From Ciborinia camelliae (taxonomy: Eukaryota > Ascomycota > Leotiomycetes > Helotiales > Sclerotiniaceae), in NCBI GenBank assembly GCA_025890175.1, contig JANPYM010000017.1, positions 604,659-668,658 of the forward strand: 64,000 nucleotides of DNA, given 5' to 3'. Below are positions 49,886-61,968 of the stretch, one piece after another. A model generated the notes under the pieces. That model saw nothing but the letters and a program-made list of their open reading frames with translations, did not search any database and was not told the DNA's origin. The number at the start of each line of letters is the position of its first letter. Within the stretch, counting starts at the first letter, position 1. The position numbers and the translations under genes were made by a program.

Positions 49886-52800
49886 ATGGCTCTCAACCCA
49901 GACGAGCAGGAGAGCCAAGTCGTGGCCCCACTACATTCTCCTCCCCCCGAGCAAGAGTATCTTGATGATGCGTTTCCCGGTGGCGCCTATGGCTATCGTA
50001 ATACAGATGATGGACAGGGATTCGACGCCGATGATGAACAAATGGATGATTTTGATACTGGCAAAGGGGTCACGGATGAAATGGTTATGGATACTCAATT
50101 GATTCCCCAGCAAAAGCCTTCTCACAACTTTCAACAAGATAGTAACAAATCTTTTAGCGAGGAAACTCAATTGGAAGGTATTGATAGGGACCCTCAACCA
50201 ATACGAAATCAACAGCAATCATTTCAGAAGGACACCCAGAATGCCAGTTTTAGTTCTCGATCCTTTGTTGAAGAGACCCAACTTGTAGCGATTGAGATAG
50301 ATACTCAAGCTTCTGAAGATGCTACTCAATTTGCAAGTTCAAATCCATCATCCCAAAGACAAGCTATTCATGGAGACGTTCAAACAGCCAGCAATTTCGT
50401 CAGTCATACCAGTATGTCACCGGCCAAATTTATTTCAAAACCACCACTTCCAGAAGCACCCGGCTTCAAATATGGTGTTGCAGCACATACCAAAAAGAAT
50501 CATGAATCTACAGTTCAGAATACACCAGCTCCAAAGGCTGCAGCTCAACCGGAGAGACATATTACCAAGCCATTACCGAAATGTAAGTTAATCACAAGAA
50601 AACTATCGAATTACCAGTATGAGGGTAACCTAATACATCGGCAGCCACTCCCATACCCGGTCCCCGTGAGGAACCCCCAGCAAAACCTGTACAGCCTACG
50701 CGAAGAGCACCCCATTGGGATCATAATACTTCTGTACCCCCTGTGCCCAATGTTAGCGCTGGTCTGTCTGTCAAACCATCAGTTCTGCAGAAAGAAGTGG
50801 TTCCTACTGTTCAAAATACCACAGTAGTCGGGCGCTTATCCGGTCCTCGCAGTTTACCTTCCATGGATTTGGTACAACCACCAAGAAGAATGCCCCCTAC
50901 AGTTCACAAAACTTCCGTACACCACCAAGTGCCCGATGTTCGTTCCAGCTCATCTCTTAAGGCACCAGGTCCAGAGAAAGAAACGCATCCACATATTCGG
51001 AATAATTTAGCGGCCGAGCATTTATCCGATGTTCGTATTTTGCCTTCAATGAATCCGGTAAACTGTTCGAGAACAGGTCCCTCCTCTGTACGCCACGAAT
51101 TGCCCGATGCTAATATCGATTCATCCCTCAAGGCCCTCGCTCCGAGAAAAGAAGCCCGTTCAATCGTTCAGGATACTTCAACGGCAAACACTCTCATTCG
51201 AATGCAAGATAAACGTGTGGCAGATCCATTGCTTCAAACAGAAGACACGCAAAAGACTTCTCGTGGCATCTTCTCACAGTCTGCAAGTGACATTGGTCCA
51301 TCAAAAGATGCGAACTTCTCCAAGGAACCAAATAAATTTTCCATGCCCAAGGCTTCTCACAATGAACAACTGAAGCAGGTTGAGTTACCTCAACAAGATA
51401 CTTCAACACCAACCCATGGTCCACAACGTCTCAAGTTGAGACAAAGATCTTCGAATCAGTAAGAAAACTTCCCGCTGCGCCTCAAACTTACCAACTGACT
51501 TTAAGTAGATTGAACCGTTTCAGTGTGAAGACCAAATTCAATGTTAACTTGGTCAAGAAGGCCCCTTTTCCAGAGGCTTTTTCTGACCACCCTAAAGTAC
51601 GAGTACATCGAGATAAACCGAGAAAAATTCAAGTACCATCTGCACAATTGGAAAAACAGCCCGAATACTCAGAATCTCAGTTGGTTGAGGATGAGTTGCC
51701 AACTCGCATTCATGCAGCTGCAGAATCATCAGAATCTAGGAGATCACCTATATACAACAATCCTACTCAATGTAATCAGGTACAAAGAAACAATGCTCAC
51801 TTAGTAATAAATCCTGCTGTTGGCCCAGATTCTCGGATTGACAACTCGAATGATAGAACGGAAGATTCGGCCATGACTCCTGTAGAATATGAAGAATGTC
51901 CCCCTGCAGAAGACTCCAGGCAATCTCATCAATCCATTCCAGTTTCTCAGTTTCGATCAGACTATCACATGGCTCAATCTGTTCAGCATCCATCAATGTA
52001 TCGGGAGCATTCTAACCCCGTGTCACAAGCAAACACATCTCGGCCTCAATCACGAGTGGGTTCATCTCGACCCCAGCCAATGGCACGAACTCAAGCTGGA
52101 AATCAGACCCAGAGAAAAGCCATGAATAGGCCAATGCCACCACATGATCTTGAGCCTCAAGGGATTTCTGAGGTAGTACCAAGCCACAGTGGTCGTACCA
52201 AGGTTGCCAAAGCATCAGCTGCGCATTCTAGAGATGACAGTAGTCAAATATCTCAAGTTGGAGATCATGTCAGCAGCGGGCAGGAAAGACCCCACGTAGA
52301 TGTTTATGCGGTCTACAAAGTTATTGAGGATGTTCAGAAGCAACAATCGATTATTAAAACTCAAGAGAATGAAATCTCAAATCTCAAAGCCAAGCTGCAA
52401 GACGCAGAAACCAAATTTCAAGGTAAATGTGCAATCAATGCAGAACTAAATGCGAATAAGGATGAATTGTTGAAGAGGGTTGAGAAACTAAGCGATATGT
52501 CCAACAAATATAGGCAGCACATCAATGATGTTGTCATTTGCCAAAAGGCTCTCAGGGAAGATTCCAAAGAGATGAAGTCTACGATGAGAGATTTGCAAGC
52601 AGTTCCCACACCCGAGAGCAAAGAGATTGAGGATAGGATACGTCAGGGTAACAGAATGAAAAAGCTGTTGGAGCAAATCAAGCAGGCTCAAAGAGAACAA
52701 ATTCAGCGGGATTCAAGGAATGCACACTTCGAAACTTTGTACGATGAGATCGATCAGCTTGAACGTGCCAATGAACGCCTCAAAGCCGATCTTGAATCAA

Positions 52801-55154
52801 AGTTGGTAGAACTTCAACAAGAACGCTATCGAATCGAGCAACTCCAGAAACAAATCAGCAGTGGTGAGGTTGATCGTCACAAAGAAGTGATGGAGATCCT
52901 TCAAAAGCCTCAAGTCGATACCCTTGGAGAACTTACTAAAGAAGATGGAATTCTTAATAAGGTTTTGACTTCTAGCGAAGGAGTTCAAGGGAAGTTGGAC
53001 GAAATGTCAAAGACTGTCGCAAATACTCTCAGTCAAACATCGGAATGGCCACAAACTCTGACGAAGATTCTCGAAGAATTTTACTCTAGAATTCAGACGA
53101 AGCTTGATGACAACGGTAGTAAGGATACTACTTTCCAGGAGTCGACCGTCAAGCTCTTTGATGACCTTAAAGAACGTCTCAATCAAGTCAATGGTGAACT
53201 GGATGAGAAAACTAAGCTCAATGAGCAACTCAATTTGCTTCGAGAGAACAATGCCACCCTCAAAGCAAATTTGAACTCAAAAGAAGCAGAATCAGAGAAC
53301 AATGTCGCTCGGTTGAACGAACTGACTCGAGAACTCTCAGATATCCGTTCTCAACTGATGAATAAGACTGAACAGCTGGCGCTCTCAACTGCTCAACCAA
53401 GAGAAGACCCAGAAATGAAGAGAAAGATCGATGATTTGACCATGGACACTTTAAGACTGCAAAGCCTTCTCACTGCCGCAAACAATGACAAACTCCTAGC
53501 TGAGAACAGTGTACAAACCCACCAAGCGACCATCACCACTGTACAAAACCATTTACGCGAGACAGAAGACAAATTGAAAAATGTTGAGTTGGCTATGGAA
53601 ACATTGGAGGGAAGCAATCGAAAGTTCCAGAATGAGTGCAGATCGGCCACCGAAAGAGTTCGACAGGAGACCACACAACTCGCGTTGTCGCGAAGAAAAG
53701 ATTTGGTTGCCCAGCATGACACCATCGTAAACGATCTTAACCATAAACAAGCGGAAACCGAAAAGAAATTGCAAATAGCAGTCGAGAAATCAAAGACATC
53801 TAAAGAGACCACCGATAAGCATTCAAAGACTATCAGCAAACTTCAGTCAGAGATAGCTACATACAAGGACCAGCTATTACAGCAAAAGCTTCAACTTCAA
53901 AGTTTGGAGGAAAGTTCCATCTCTGCTACTCAGCTTTTGAAGCAGAAAGAAGAGCACGATCAAGAGATACTATCAATTCGCCAAGAGCAAGCAAATCAAC
54001 AGGCTTCATCGCAGGCTTGTCGAGAGCAAAGTCTTAAGATTAAGGGTGAACTTGAAGGTGCTCAGAAGAGACTCCGTGGTATGAATGAGGAAAATGAGAA
54101 TCTGAAGAAGGAGAATGACCGGTTGAGACAGCGTTTAGAAAGTATAAACGCCATCACCGAGGACAGTCAAAATGTTATTGGCGGCCCCAGCCGTGTTGGT
54201 GATACTCGACCACCTGCACGCAGACCTGCTGAGCGAAGATCTAGCAATTCCCACAGTCAGCGTCATGATGAAGTCATTGGGGTAAATCAACGCAAAGCTC
54301 CAGAATTCATTGATAATGCGGTAATCACATCATCATTATCACGAACATATGGAGACAACAATGGGGGAAGCCAGACTCCGATTAAACCTTTTCACACTAT
54401 TGCCTCTCTTGAGACGAGTCCTTTAACCGACTTGGAGGATATCATGCCAAAGGTGCAATCTGCACATAGCCGCGAGGAACTCGAGCGAGTATATAACAAG
54501 AATCGTCAAGTCTCAAATGATAAGATTGCACATATAGATACCGTTGTTCGATCAAAGTACTATCCTCACGGAGAAGGAAATCTTGGTACTCCAAATTCCA
54601 AGCGAAGCGCAGTCGTAATTGCGGTCGAAGGAGTATTAATTAATACCCCAAACCAAATGCCTAGGGCCATTCCTTCAATTGTACAAGAATCAATCCAACG
54701 ACGAATGAGCAAGCCACTTAAATCAGCTATGAAGAAGGGTGATCATCAAGACACTCCTATTACTCTAGGTAGCTCACAAGATCAAGTCTATAACCAAAAG
54801 GATAATGATGAGAGTGTGAATGCAATTTTCAAGAAGCCGGCACTAAGAAATAATCGCGGTTTGAATAATGGTCTTCAGGCGATACCCAGAACTGGTGCGA
54901 GCAGCTACAATCGTATTGCAAGTGGAAAGCCAAACATTCCTAGCTCGAGAGCACCAGAACAGCAAACAAAAGCTGCTGCACCTTTATATGAGCCAACACC
55001 AGAAATCAAGCGGAATGCCATGAAGAGAGCAAGATCGAATTCAACTTTTGTTGCTCAGGATTTGCAGCCTAATAAGCCGGCCAAAGCACCGAGGATCAGT
55101 CATCGCCAACCAATTAACAAGACTGTTATTCCAGACTCGCAAGATCGATCTTGA
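49886..55154 (+). CDS. Large coiled-coil protein (1718 aa, three exons), candidate meiotic/SPB structural protein
   Basis: Exons 49886-50582, 50645-51458 and 51509-55154 (introns 62 and 50 nt with CTAAT and CTGAC branch sites); phases agree. The N-terminal ~760 residues are polar and probably disordered, with repeated ETQL/DTQ-like pieces (SEETQLEGID, VEETQLVAIE) and Pro/Ser-rich sections. Residues about 770-1385 form a long nearly continuous coiled coil (heptads rich in L, E, K, Q). The C-terminal ~330 residues are again polar, with basic patches and short ordered blocks (SPLTDLEDIMPKVQ, VRSKYYPHGEGNLGTPNSKR). This layout, with a long central coiled coil flanked by disordered ends, fits a filament or scaffold protein. 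In filamentous ascomycetes the synaptonemal-complex transverse-filament protein Sme4/PaMe4 has this build and size class, but I cannot confirm homology from memory. No motor, kinase or other enzymatic domain is seen. Confidence 0.8.
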
Positions 55155-56034
55155 ACTCTATAGCAGAGAAGGTAGCGCGACATCCCAATTCGGCTGGCTT
55201 TCAATGGCGTAGATAATTCAGAGACTGTTTTTGCTACTGCCTCTTGTGCATATAGGTTGAAGGATTTCCATACTTTTGGAGGAACGGAAAAAAGGAGAAT
55301 GAATGCGGGGGAATGGAGTTGTGTTAAGTGCATTGAGAAGGCTCGCTTACTCACTCAACAATGGCCATATATTGCAGAAGAGGGTATCCCAACATATATA
55401 CTTGTAGTTTGCTGTTTGTTTCTCATTGGCTTTTTCAATAATAGAATATCATATCATTGTTGTAACTTCCTTGAATGTATAATATGGTGGAAGATATTCG
55501 GATCGGATTCAGAATGGATGGATGGATGGATGGATGGGACGGGGAGGGAATCAAGATGGGGAGTCGGTGAATTGGCTGATATTGCTGGAAAATAGCATAG
55601 CATAGCATAGCGTATCGTATGGTATGGTATGTATTTTTTAATGACATTTCGCTCGATCGTATATGTTCGGGGATGTGAAGGGTAGATATTAGATCGCAGA
55701 AATTGATTGATTGGGCTGGGCTGGGCTGGGCTACGCTGCGCATCTTAAAGTGTTTGTTTGCTAGGAGATGGATGGTATTGATATTGATAGATAGATTGGT
55801 AGATAGATAGATAAAGATCTGAAAAATTGATATCAATATCAATATCATCTATTATATTTTACATCTTATATCTTCCACCCATCTTATTATATCAATTAGT
55901 CCTTTAGGCGAAAAAAAGAAAGAAAAGTTTTGGAATATGTATCGATATATTAGAGAGAGATATATAGGTATAGGTATCGGTATATAGATATAAGATATAG
56001 GTGTATGGGTATATATATATTTAGCGATTAGCGG
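55155..56034. other. Intergenic after the coiled-coil gene
   Basis: GGAT repeats near 55515-55537, ATAGC and GTATG repeats at 55595-55632, GGGCT repeats near 55711-55731, and GATA repeats near 55790-55812. No gene supported. Confidence 0.4.
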
Positions 56035-56380
56035 TTGGCGATTGATGGAGTAGAGAGGGGGGGAGAAAGGGGAGAAGGAAAAGGAGAAGAAGGGGAAGAA
56101 AAAGGAGGAGAAGAAAGGGAAGAAAAAGAGGGAGAAAAAGAGAAAGAAAAAAGGAAAAAAAAAAAAAAGGGAGAAAAAAAGGAAAAAGAAGAAAGAAAAG
56201 AAAAAGGAAAAAAAGGGAAAAAAGAAAAAGAAGAAAAAGAGGAAAAAGAGGAAAAAGAAAAGGAAAAAAGAGGGGGAGAAGAAGGGAAAGAAAAAAAGAG
56301 AAAAGGAAAGGAAAAAGAAAAGGAAGAAGAAAAAGGAGAAGAAGAGGAAGAAGGGGGAGGAGGGGAAAGAGTGAGTGAGT
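56035..56380. repeat. Polypurine tract I (GA-rich, about 330 bp)
   Basis: On the + strand almost only A and G for over 300 bases, in irregular GGAAAAAG/GAAGAAAAAG units. Frames across it encode Glu/Lys/Gly on one strand and Phe/Ser/Leu on the other and are not genes. Confidence 0.9.
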
Positions 56381-56604
56381 GCTAATCCCGTCAAGTCCAA
56401 GTCAATTGAGTCCAAGTCAGTCGTATCGTAGTTTCTATCGTATTATATATATACTTCTTGGCATACTTTTTGGTTTTTTTATTTCTGCTTTGCTCCTTTG
56501 CTTGCTTTTTTGGTTTGTTTGCTTATATATATGCATGTGGGATATATATGGAAAGAGGGAAATAGGGAAATATATATAGGAAGATAGAGAAATAGGAAGA
56601 TGGG

Positions 56605-56880
56605 GAAATATGAAAAAAGAAAGAGAAAGAGGGGAAGGGGAAGAGGAAAAGAGGGAAAAGGAAAAGAGGGAGAAGGGAAAGAGGGAGAAGGGAAAGAGGG
56701 AGAAGGGAAAGAGGAAGAGGGGAAGAGGAAGAGGGGAAGAGGAAGAGGGGAATAGGAAAAGAGGGGAAGAGGAAGAGGGGAAGAGGAAGAGGGGAAGAGG
56801 AAGAGGGGAAGAGGAAGAGGGGAATAGAAAGAGGGAAAAAGGGAGAGGGAAATAGGGAAATAGGGGTAGGAGCAGGAGCA
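56605..56880. repeat. Polypurine tract II (GGGGAAGAGGAAGA minisatellite)
   Basis: A second purine-only block on the same strand, more regular: units close to AGAGGGGAAGAGGA and GGGAAAGAGGGAGAA. Some 230 bp of ordinary sequence separate it from tract I. Confidence 0.9.
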
Positions 56881-57383
56881 TATAGTATATAATATGTAGT
56901 ATAAAGTATAAAGTATAGGTAGAAGTTTGAAAAGAAAGAGAGATGTTCTCATCACGAGTGCTCGAGGAGTGCTCATGCCTCGTGCCTCTCTCTAATAAAC
57001 GACTTTTTTCAGATGACTTTTCTCAAATCCATAAATGGGATGAAATTGAATGGAATGCCATTAGGTAGGTAGGTAAGTAGGTATATCATCCCTCATCCAT
57101 TATCTATCCCCGGCCTTTCCATCTTCATCTCCACCTTCACCTCCACTTCCCTCTTATCCATTCATATTCATATTCTTAATCTCTTGATCCACTCTTCGCT
57201 CCTTGCTCCTCACTCTATTCCTTCTGGTATCTTATTTTATCTCAACAAATCTCATCTTGAATTTTTTCTTTCTTTCTTTCTTTCTTCTTTCTTTGGTATT
57301 TGTTTTCGTATCTTTGGTTGTGTTGTTTAATGTCGTGTCGTGATGTGATGGATAAAATAAATAAAATGGATAAAATGATCAAT
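56881..57383. other. Intergenic, no gene seen
   Basis: Downstream region of the bL33m gene on the minus strand. CTTT repeats near 57267-57292 and an AGGT run near 57064-57075. Confidence 0.4.
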
Positions 57384-58531
57384 CTATTTTACACCACCGC
57401 CACGCTTTTGCTCGAGGAATAGAACTTGTTTGCGCACTAGATGGGGAGAGGAAGAGGGAAGGTTAGCTTGTGCGTTTTTGTGGGAGTATGGGGGTGGGGT
57501 TTTGGGGAGGGGTTGGTTGGGGAGGGGTTGGTTGGGGAGGGGAGAGAGGGCAGGGGGGATATTGGTAGGTGAGGTTTGAGGTGAGAGGTGAGGTGGGACT
57601 TTGGGTTTGGGTTGCTGTAGAGAGGTGAGGATGCCAATTGAGTGGTGATTGAGCGGTGATTGGAACTGAATATGACGATGGCAATGGCGATAGTAATGAG
57701 GGGAGTGAGGTTTGAGTTCGAGGACGAGGGACAAGGCTCTGCGCGACTGCAAAATGGGCATGAAGTGGATGTCGAATTGGCAAGACGAGACAAGACGAAT
57801 TGGGTTTTTGAATCCCTGGTATGTAGCTCTCGAGGAGAAAGAGAGAGCGAGCTTAAAGATATTGAGATAACCCCCCCCCCCCGGTTGGCGCTCTGCGTAT
57901 TTGAATTATTGATATAGATTCGTGAGGTGAGGTGATGTTATGTTATGTGATCTGATGGATGGGCTCATCGTATATGTGATGTGATGTGATGTGATGTGAT
58001 GTGATGTGATGTGATGTGATGTGATGTGATGTGCTGTGCCATAGTTTGCATGCAAAATTGGCGATTGGTGTTTCTCGATTGCGCTGTGCCTTGCTTTTGT
58101 CTCTCTCTCGTCTCTCGTGTTTTGTTTTCTTGTTCATTTTCCCCTCGTTCGTTTTCCCCTCGTTTGTTCGTTCGATATGCTCAATGCTCAATGTCCATCT
58201 GTCTGTCGCCTTCACCCCCCTCATTCTCCCCATCACCTCCCCGTCAAACCCCCCTCCCTCCCTCCCCCTCTCCATCCTTCCCCCTCCCCCCTAAACCACC
58301 TCAACCCCCCAAAAAAGAAAACAACAACCTACCAACCGGATCATACTTCATCATACTCAGCGGGCGATGCGCACGCGGTCGGATGAGCGTCTTGTAATAC
58401 CCCGTCAAGGCCATCGAGATGAGGCGCACGGGAATCGTGCGGGATTTCGCTTTGGTGAGGGTTTTTTTGTTAGTTGGGGAGGGGTGGATTGAAGGGGGAG
58501 GGGATTGAGGGAATGTACCTTTTTTCGCCAT
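57384..58531 (-). CDS. mrpl39: Mitochondrial large-subunit ribosomal protein bL33m (Mrpl39), 60 aa, three exons
   Basis: Exons 58519-58531 (13 nt), 58333-58449 and 57384-57436. Joined, they read [20 protein letters not shown], then [40 protein letters not shown] and stop. This is the bL33 family, whose yeast member Mrpl39 is of similar size. Intron 1 (69 nt) has a normal CTAAC branch. Intron 2 (58332 down to 57437, 896 nt) is exceptional for a fungus: it has GT and CTAG ends, holds a GTGAT array and G-rich blocks, and the phases fit exactly on both sides (GTT G / TG CGC), so the joining is convincing. The product works in mitochondrial translation. The small first exon is missed by simple frame-based annotation. 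Confidence 0.92.
57975..58031. repeat. GTGAT pentanucleotide array within the bL33m intron
   Basis: About eleven copies of GTGAT (ATCAC on the gene strand), inside the long second intron of the bL33m gene. Confidence 0.9.
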
Positions 58532-60021
58532 CTTGGAAAATCTGCGATTGTGCGGATGGGTGAGGTGAGGCGAGGTGAGGTGAGGTGAGGTGAGTACCTG
58601 GTCCTAGATTGGTAGGTTGGTAGGTAGGTAGAGGAATGAATGAATGAATGCGCTGTGATGTGATGCGATACGCAGGTCCAGGTCACTCTCTGGGGGAGAT
58701 ATAAAATTATGATAATTCGAAGCGGGATTTTGCGGATTTTGCGGATTTCCAATTCGAACCTAAGGCTCCCCGGGCGGCGGAGCTGGTGCTGCAGGCCCCG
58801 GGGTGGAATGGATGGGATGTTTGGGCCTGAGGCTGGGATTACGGAATGGAGTTTGTCCGATGATTTTCCGATGTACAAAGTAGGTAGGTAGGTACTCAGT
58901 TACGGGACTCTTAGGTATGATAGGTTATTAGGTATATATGGTAGGTAGATCACGCTATTGGCTTGGTAGGTAGTGAGGTAGGAAGGGAGGTAGGTAAATT
59001 TATTTGTTGGTTTGTTTTAGATTGATTTAAATTTTGAGTGAGGGGTGTTGAGTGAGGGGTTAATGGTGAGGTGTGAGGGGTGTAGAGAGGGGGGTAAGGG
59101 AGTTAGAGGGGATTAGAGGAAGTTAAAAAGAATTTAAAGGAATTAGGGAGTTAAAGGGAATTAGAAGGAATTAAAAAGGGTTAGAAAGAGTTAGAGAGAA
59201 TTAAAGGTAAATGTAGAAAGAGGGATAAGGGTATAGATGGAGATAGGATAAGGGAGGTATAAGGGAAGTAGAGGGAGTTAGAGGGAATTAGAGGAAGTTA
59301 GAGGGAGTTAGAGGTAATTAGAGGAAATTAGGGAATTAGAGAAAGTTAGAGGGAGTTAGAGGTAATTAGAGGAAATTAGGGAATTAGAGAAAGTTAAAGG
59401 TAATTAGAGGAAGATGTAAAGAGGTATATATTGGTAGTGTTGTGTTGTATCACTTGTTTGAGGGGCATAGAAGGGGGATATAAGAAGGGATGTGGAAGGG
59501 GGATATAAAAGGGGATGAGCTATCTAGTTGCTATTTGATTTTATAATTCCATGATATAATACAACATTATAAAATTAAACCAATATAATAAATATCCATT
59601 CAGGTAAATAAAAAAGACACAATATAGTATTCTAGATATAAACTTGGGAACGATTGAGGTCCACCACAAAAATCCGATATCAAATCATAATCTTATCAAG
59701 AAAAAAATCATCTCTAAAAATGACACGATATAATTATACCCAAAATTACCCTGTAATTGAATCAATCTACTCTTTTTTCTCTTTCGGATGTATCTAGATT
59801 TAGATTTAGATTTAGATTTATACAATACCTATATCATACCTAGGTACCTAGGTATGATATATCTGCTTGGAATAGGAATAGCTTACTAGATATATATCCC
59901 ATCCATAAATACAGATATACATCAGTCAGCATCTTGCCTTTCCGAGCTATAATGAAAATGTATAGTATACACTTAGGTACTCGAGTTGACAATATATACA
60001 TACCTACCTAGTAGTATGCAA
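58532..60021. other. Intergenic, repeat-rich, no supported gene
   Basis: GAGGT repeats at about 58560-58592, AGGT runs at 58612-58630 and 58880-58892, a TTAGAGG minisatellite at 59100-59410 and TTTAGA repeats at about 59795-59820. A TACCTAGGTACCTAGGTA palindrome lies near 59838-59855. Confidence 0.5.
59100..59410. repeat. AATTAGAGG/AGTTAGAGG minisatellite with 48-bp higher-order duplication
   Basis: Degenerate 9-10 bp units (GAATTAGAGG, GAGTTAGAGG, GAAATTAGGG). Within it the block starting AGTTAGAGGGAGTTAGAGG at 59296 recurs at 59344, so a 48-bp multimer was duplicated recently. Confidence 0.85.
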
Positions 60022-61361
60022 TCGATCGATTGATCGATTGATCCCCAATAGGAAGTTGTTGGATTACTACCTACCTACCTACCTCCCACCCTACCTACCT
60101 AGAAGGAAATAAATGAGGTTAGATTCCTGCAAGGCCTGGATATTAATAATTATCAAATATTGTATACAATGTAATAGATACAATACGTACAGTACCCTAA
60201 CCCTAAAATTACCTACCTAACCCTAACTTACTGTAATACTGGTACCAAAGGAACTCATCATGAATAGGTACCTATAATTGAATGGAAAATATCATATATG
60301 CATACCTATGGGAAATATCGAAGCCGTTGGATCATCGATCGAATGGATATCACATGCAGTTTCTCGAAAATGAATGGATTGAAGATGATCAATCAACTCA
60401 AAGTGGGGACCTGGGATCAACCTTCCCTAATCAGATGGGATCGATCTGTGGAAGCTCCAGCATACCTAAGGTCCAGCAGCATCCAGGGCTCTTATTAGGT
60501 TGTCACCTTTGGGTGTACAAACCGAAACCGAAACAGAAGCAGAAACAGAAGTAGAAATGGACATCACTTATCATATATCATCACTTAGCATTTTATATTA
60601 ATATTATATGATATTACATGATATTATATCAAATGTCGTACATACTTTAATCTTTTATATATGAGGTTCATATTTATCCTTATCCTTTCCCTTTCCTCAA
60701 GTTTCATCTCATATTATTTGATATCAATCAATTGAACTTTCCCAGTCCCGGCATTATATACAAAAGAATGTTTCACGCGTCAAGAACGGAACAATATCGT
60801 ATCAATCATACAACTTTATTCCGTCCAAGTACATATCATCAACATATCTACCGTCGGATCTACCGAGTTCTTCAGATGACATCTCCACTTCACCGATTGA
60901 CGATTGATATCTTCAAACCGGTTCAAATCGATAAGCTTACACCAGACGACTGACTAGTCTCTTCCCAATTGACCCAACATCTTGGTACAAATTAAAGTTA
61001 GCATCATCAGCACCAGATCGAAAGATGGCATGAAATGAAAAGAAAATAAGCCTTCCTCTCGGATAATGACGCGATTTCATTGGTCGATCGTCATTCTCCT
61101 GATGGCCAAAATTAAAACTTCATCCGGATCGAGGACTGGGATCTCTTTCCACAGACCACGGTACGTACAATGTAAGTAAGTTGTCATCCTCCGAAGTCCG
61201 TAGAGACAGGCAGAGAGACAGGCAGAGAGACAGACAGATAGATAGGTCAAGGGAATGAATGAATCTACACATTGGTGGTTGATTTTCTCGATATATCCTC
61301 GATTCCTCACGTATACTATTGATTACCAATCATACCAATGATACCAATCATACCATCGATC
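60022..61361. promoter_or_regulatory. Cluster of GATCGA motifs upstream of the vivid-like gene
   Basis: GATCGA or its complement TCGATC occurs at 60022-60037 (three overlapping within ATCGATCGATTGATCGATTG), 60335-60342, 60439-60446, 61016-61021, 61084-61089 and 61356-61361. GATCGA is the core reported for White Collar Complex light-response elements in Neurospora, where a distal element about 2 kb upstream of vvd is important. Here the densest group lies about 1.9 kb before the LOV gene start. The regulatory role is inferred from this analogy. Confidence 0.5.
60195..60206. repeat. Two telomere-type units (CCCTAA)
   Basis: Exact CCCTAACCCTAA followed by a third separated CCCTAA near 60221. 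Only two contiguous copies, so likely chance or a repair scar rather than a telomere. Confidence 0.5.
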
Positions 61362-61968
61362 CATCCATCATCTATCATCTATCATACGTACCTAGTAACC
61401 CACCTTGTAACCTCCCTAGTATGCATTTCTCCATTTCTCCATTCTTTTCCCATTTTTATGGTACGATCTCATAACCTTGCGATTCCAAACTAACGACCAA
61501 TGAAGTAAGGTGAGATGAAGTCGTATCGAAGTAATGTCGAAGTAGTGTCCCAGTCGCATCCCACTAGCGTCCCCATATTTATCTGTCAAATGTTCTCCTA
61601 GTGAGTCTATGCATAAATGATAATCCATCCAAGATTCTACCAACGAGCCTACTAGGTCCATTGACCGGGTACCCCAAATGTTTATTTTCCTCCCCTCTCC
61701 CAAGTCCCATCGTCTCCACCCCACTTCGCTCCAAATCATAATTCTTCTCACACTTGGGAAAGTCTCTTAAAGGTCATGGATAGAAAGAGGAAGAAGAAAA
61801 AATCATGTCAAGAAGTACAAGACTTTTTTATCTATGTACAGTTCCATACAGTATCACACATCATACCTCCCATCATCAATTCGCGTCATACATTCTACTT
61901 GAAGTCTTACATACCTATTCCATATAACTTTACTTGATATATATAGATAGATATATATTGATCACATC
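61362..61968. promoter_or_regulatory. Proximal upstream region of the vivid-like gene
   Basis: About 600 bp with ATACC/CATC-rich repeats near 61323-61385 and a single GATC eight bases before the start codon. No TATA element can be assigned with confidence, although TATATATAGATAGATATATA lies shortly before the start. Confidence 0.3.

Noticed and set aside
56035..56415. Overlapping frames encoding Glu/Lys/Gly (+) and Phe/Ser (-)
   Set aside because: Translations of a polypurine tract; no codon structure or start context beyond the repeat.
60195..60206. Interstitial telomere
   Set aside because: Only two contiguous CCCTAA units; too short to distinguish from chance.
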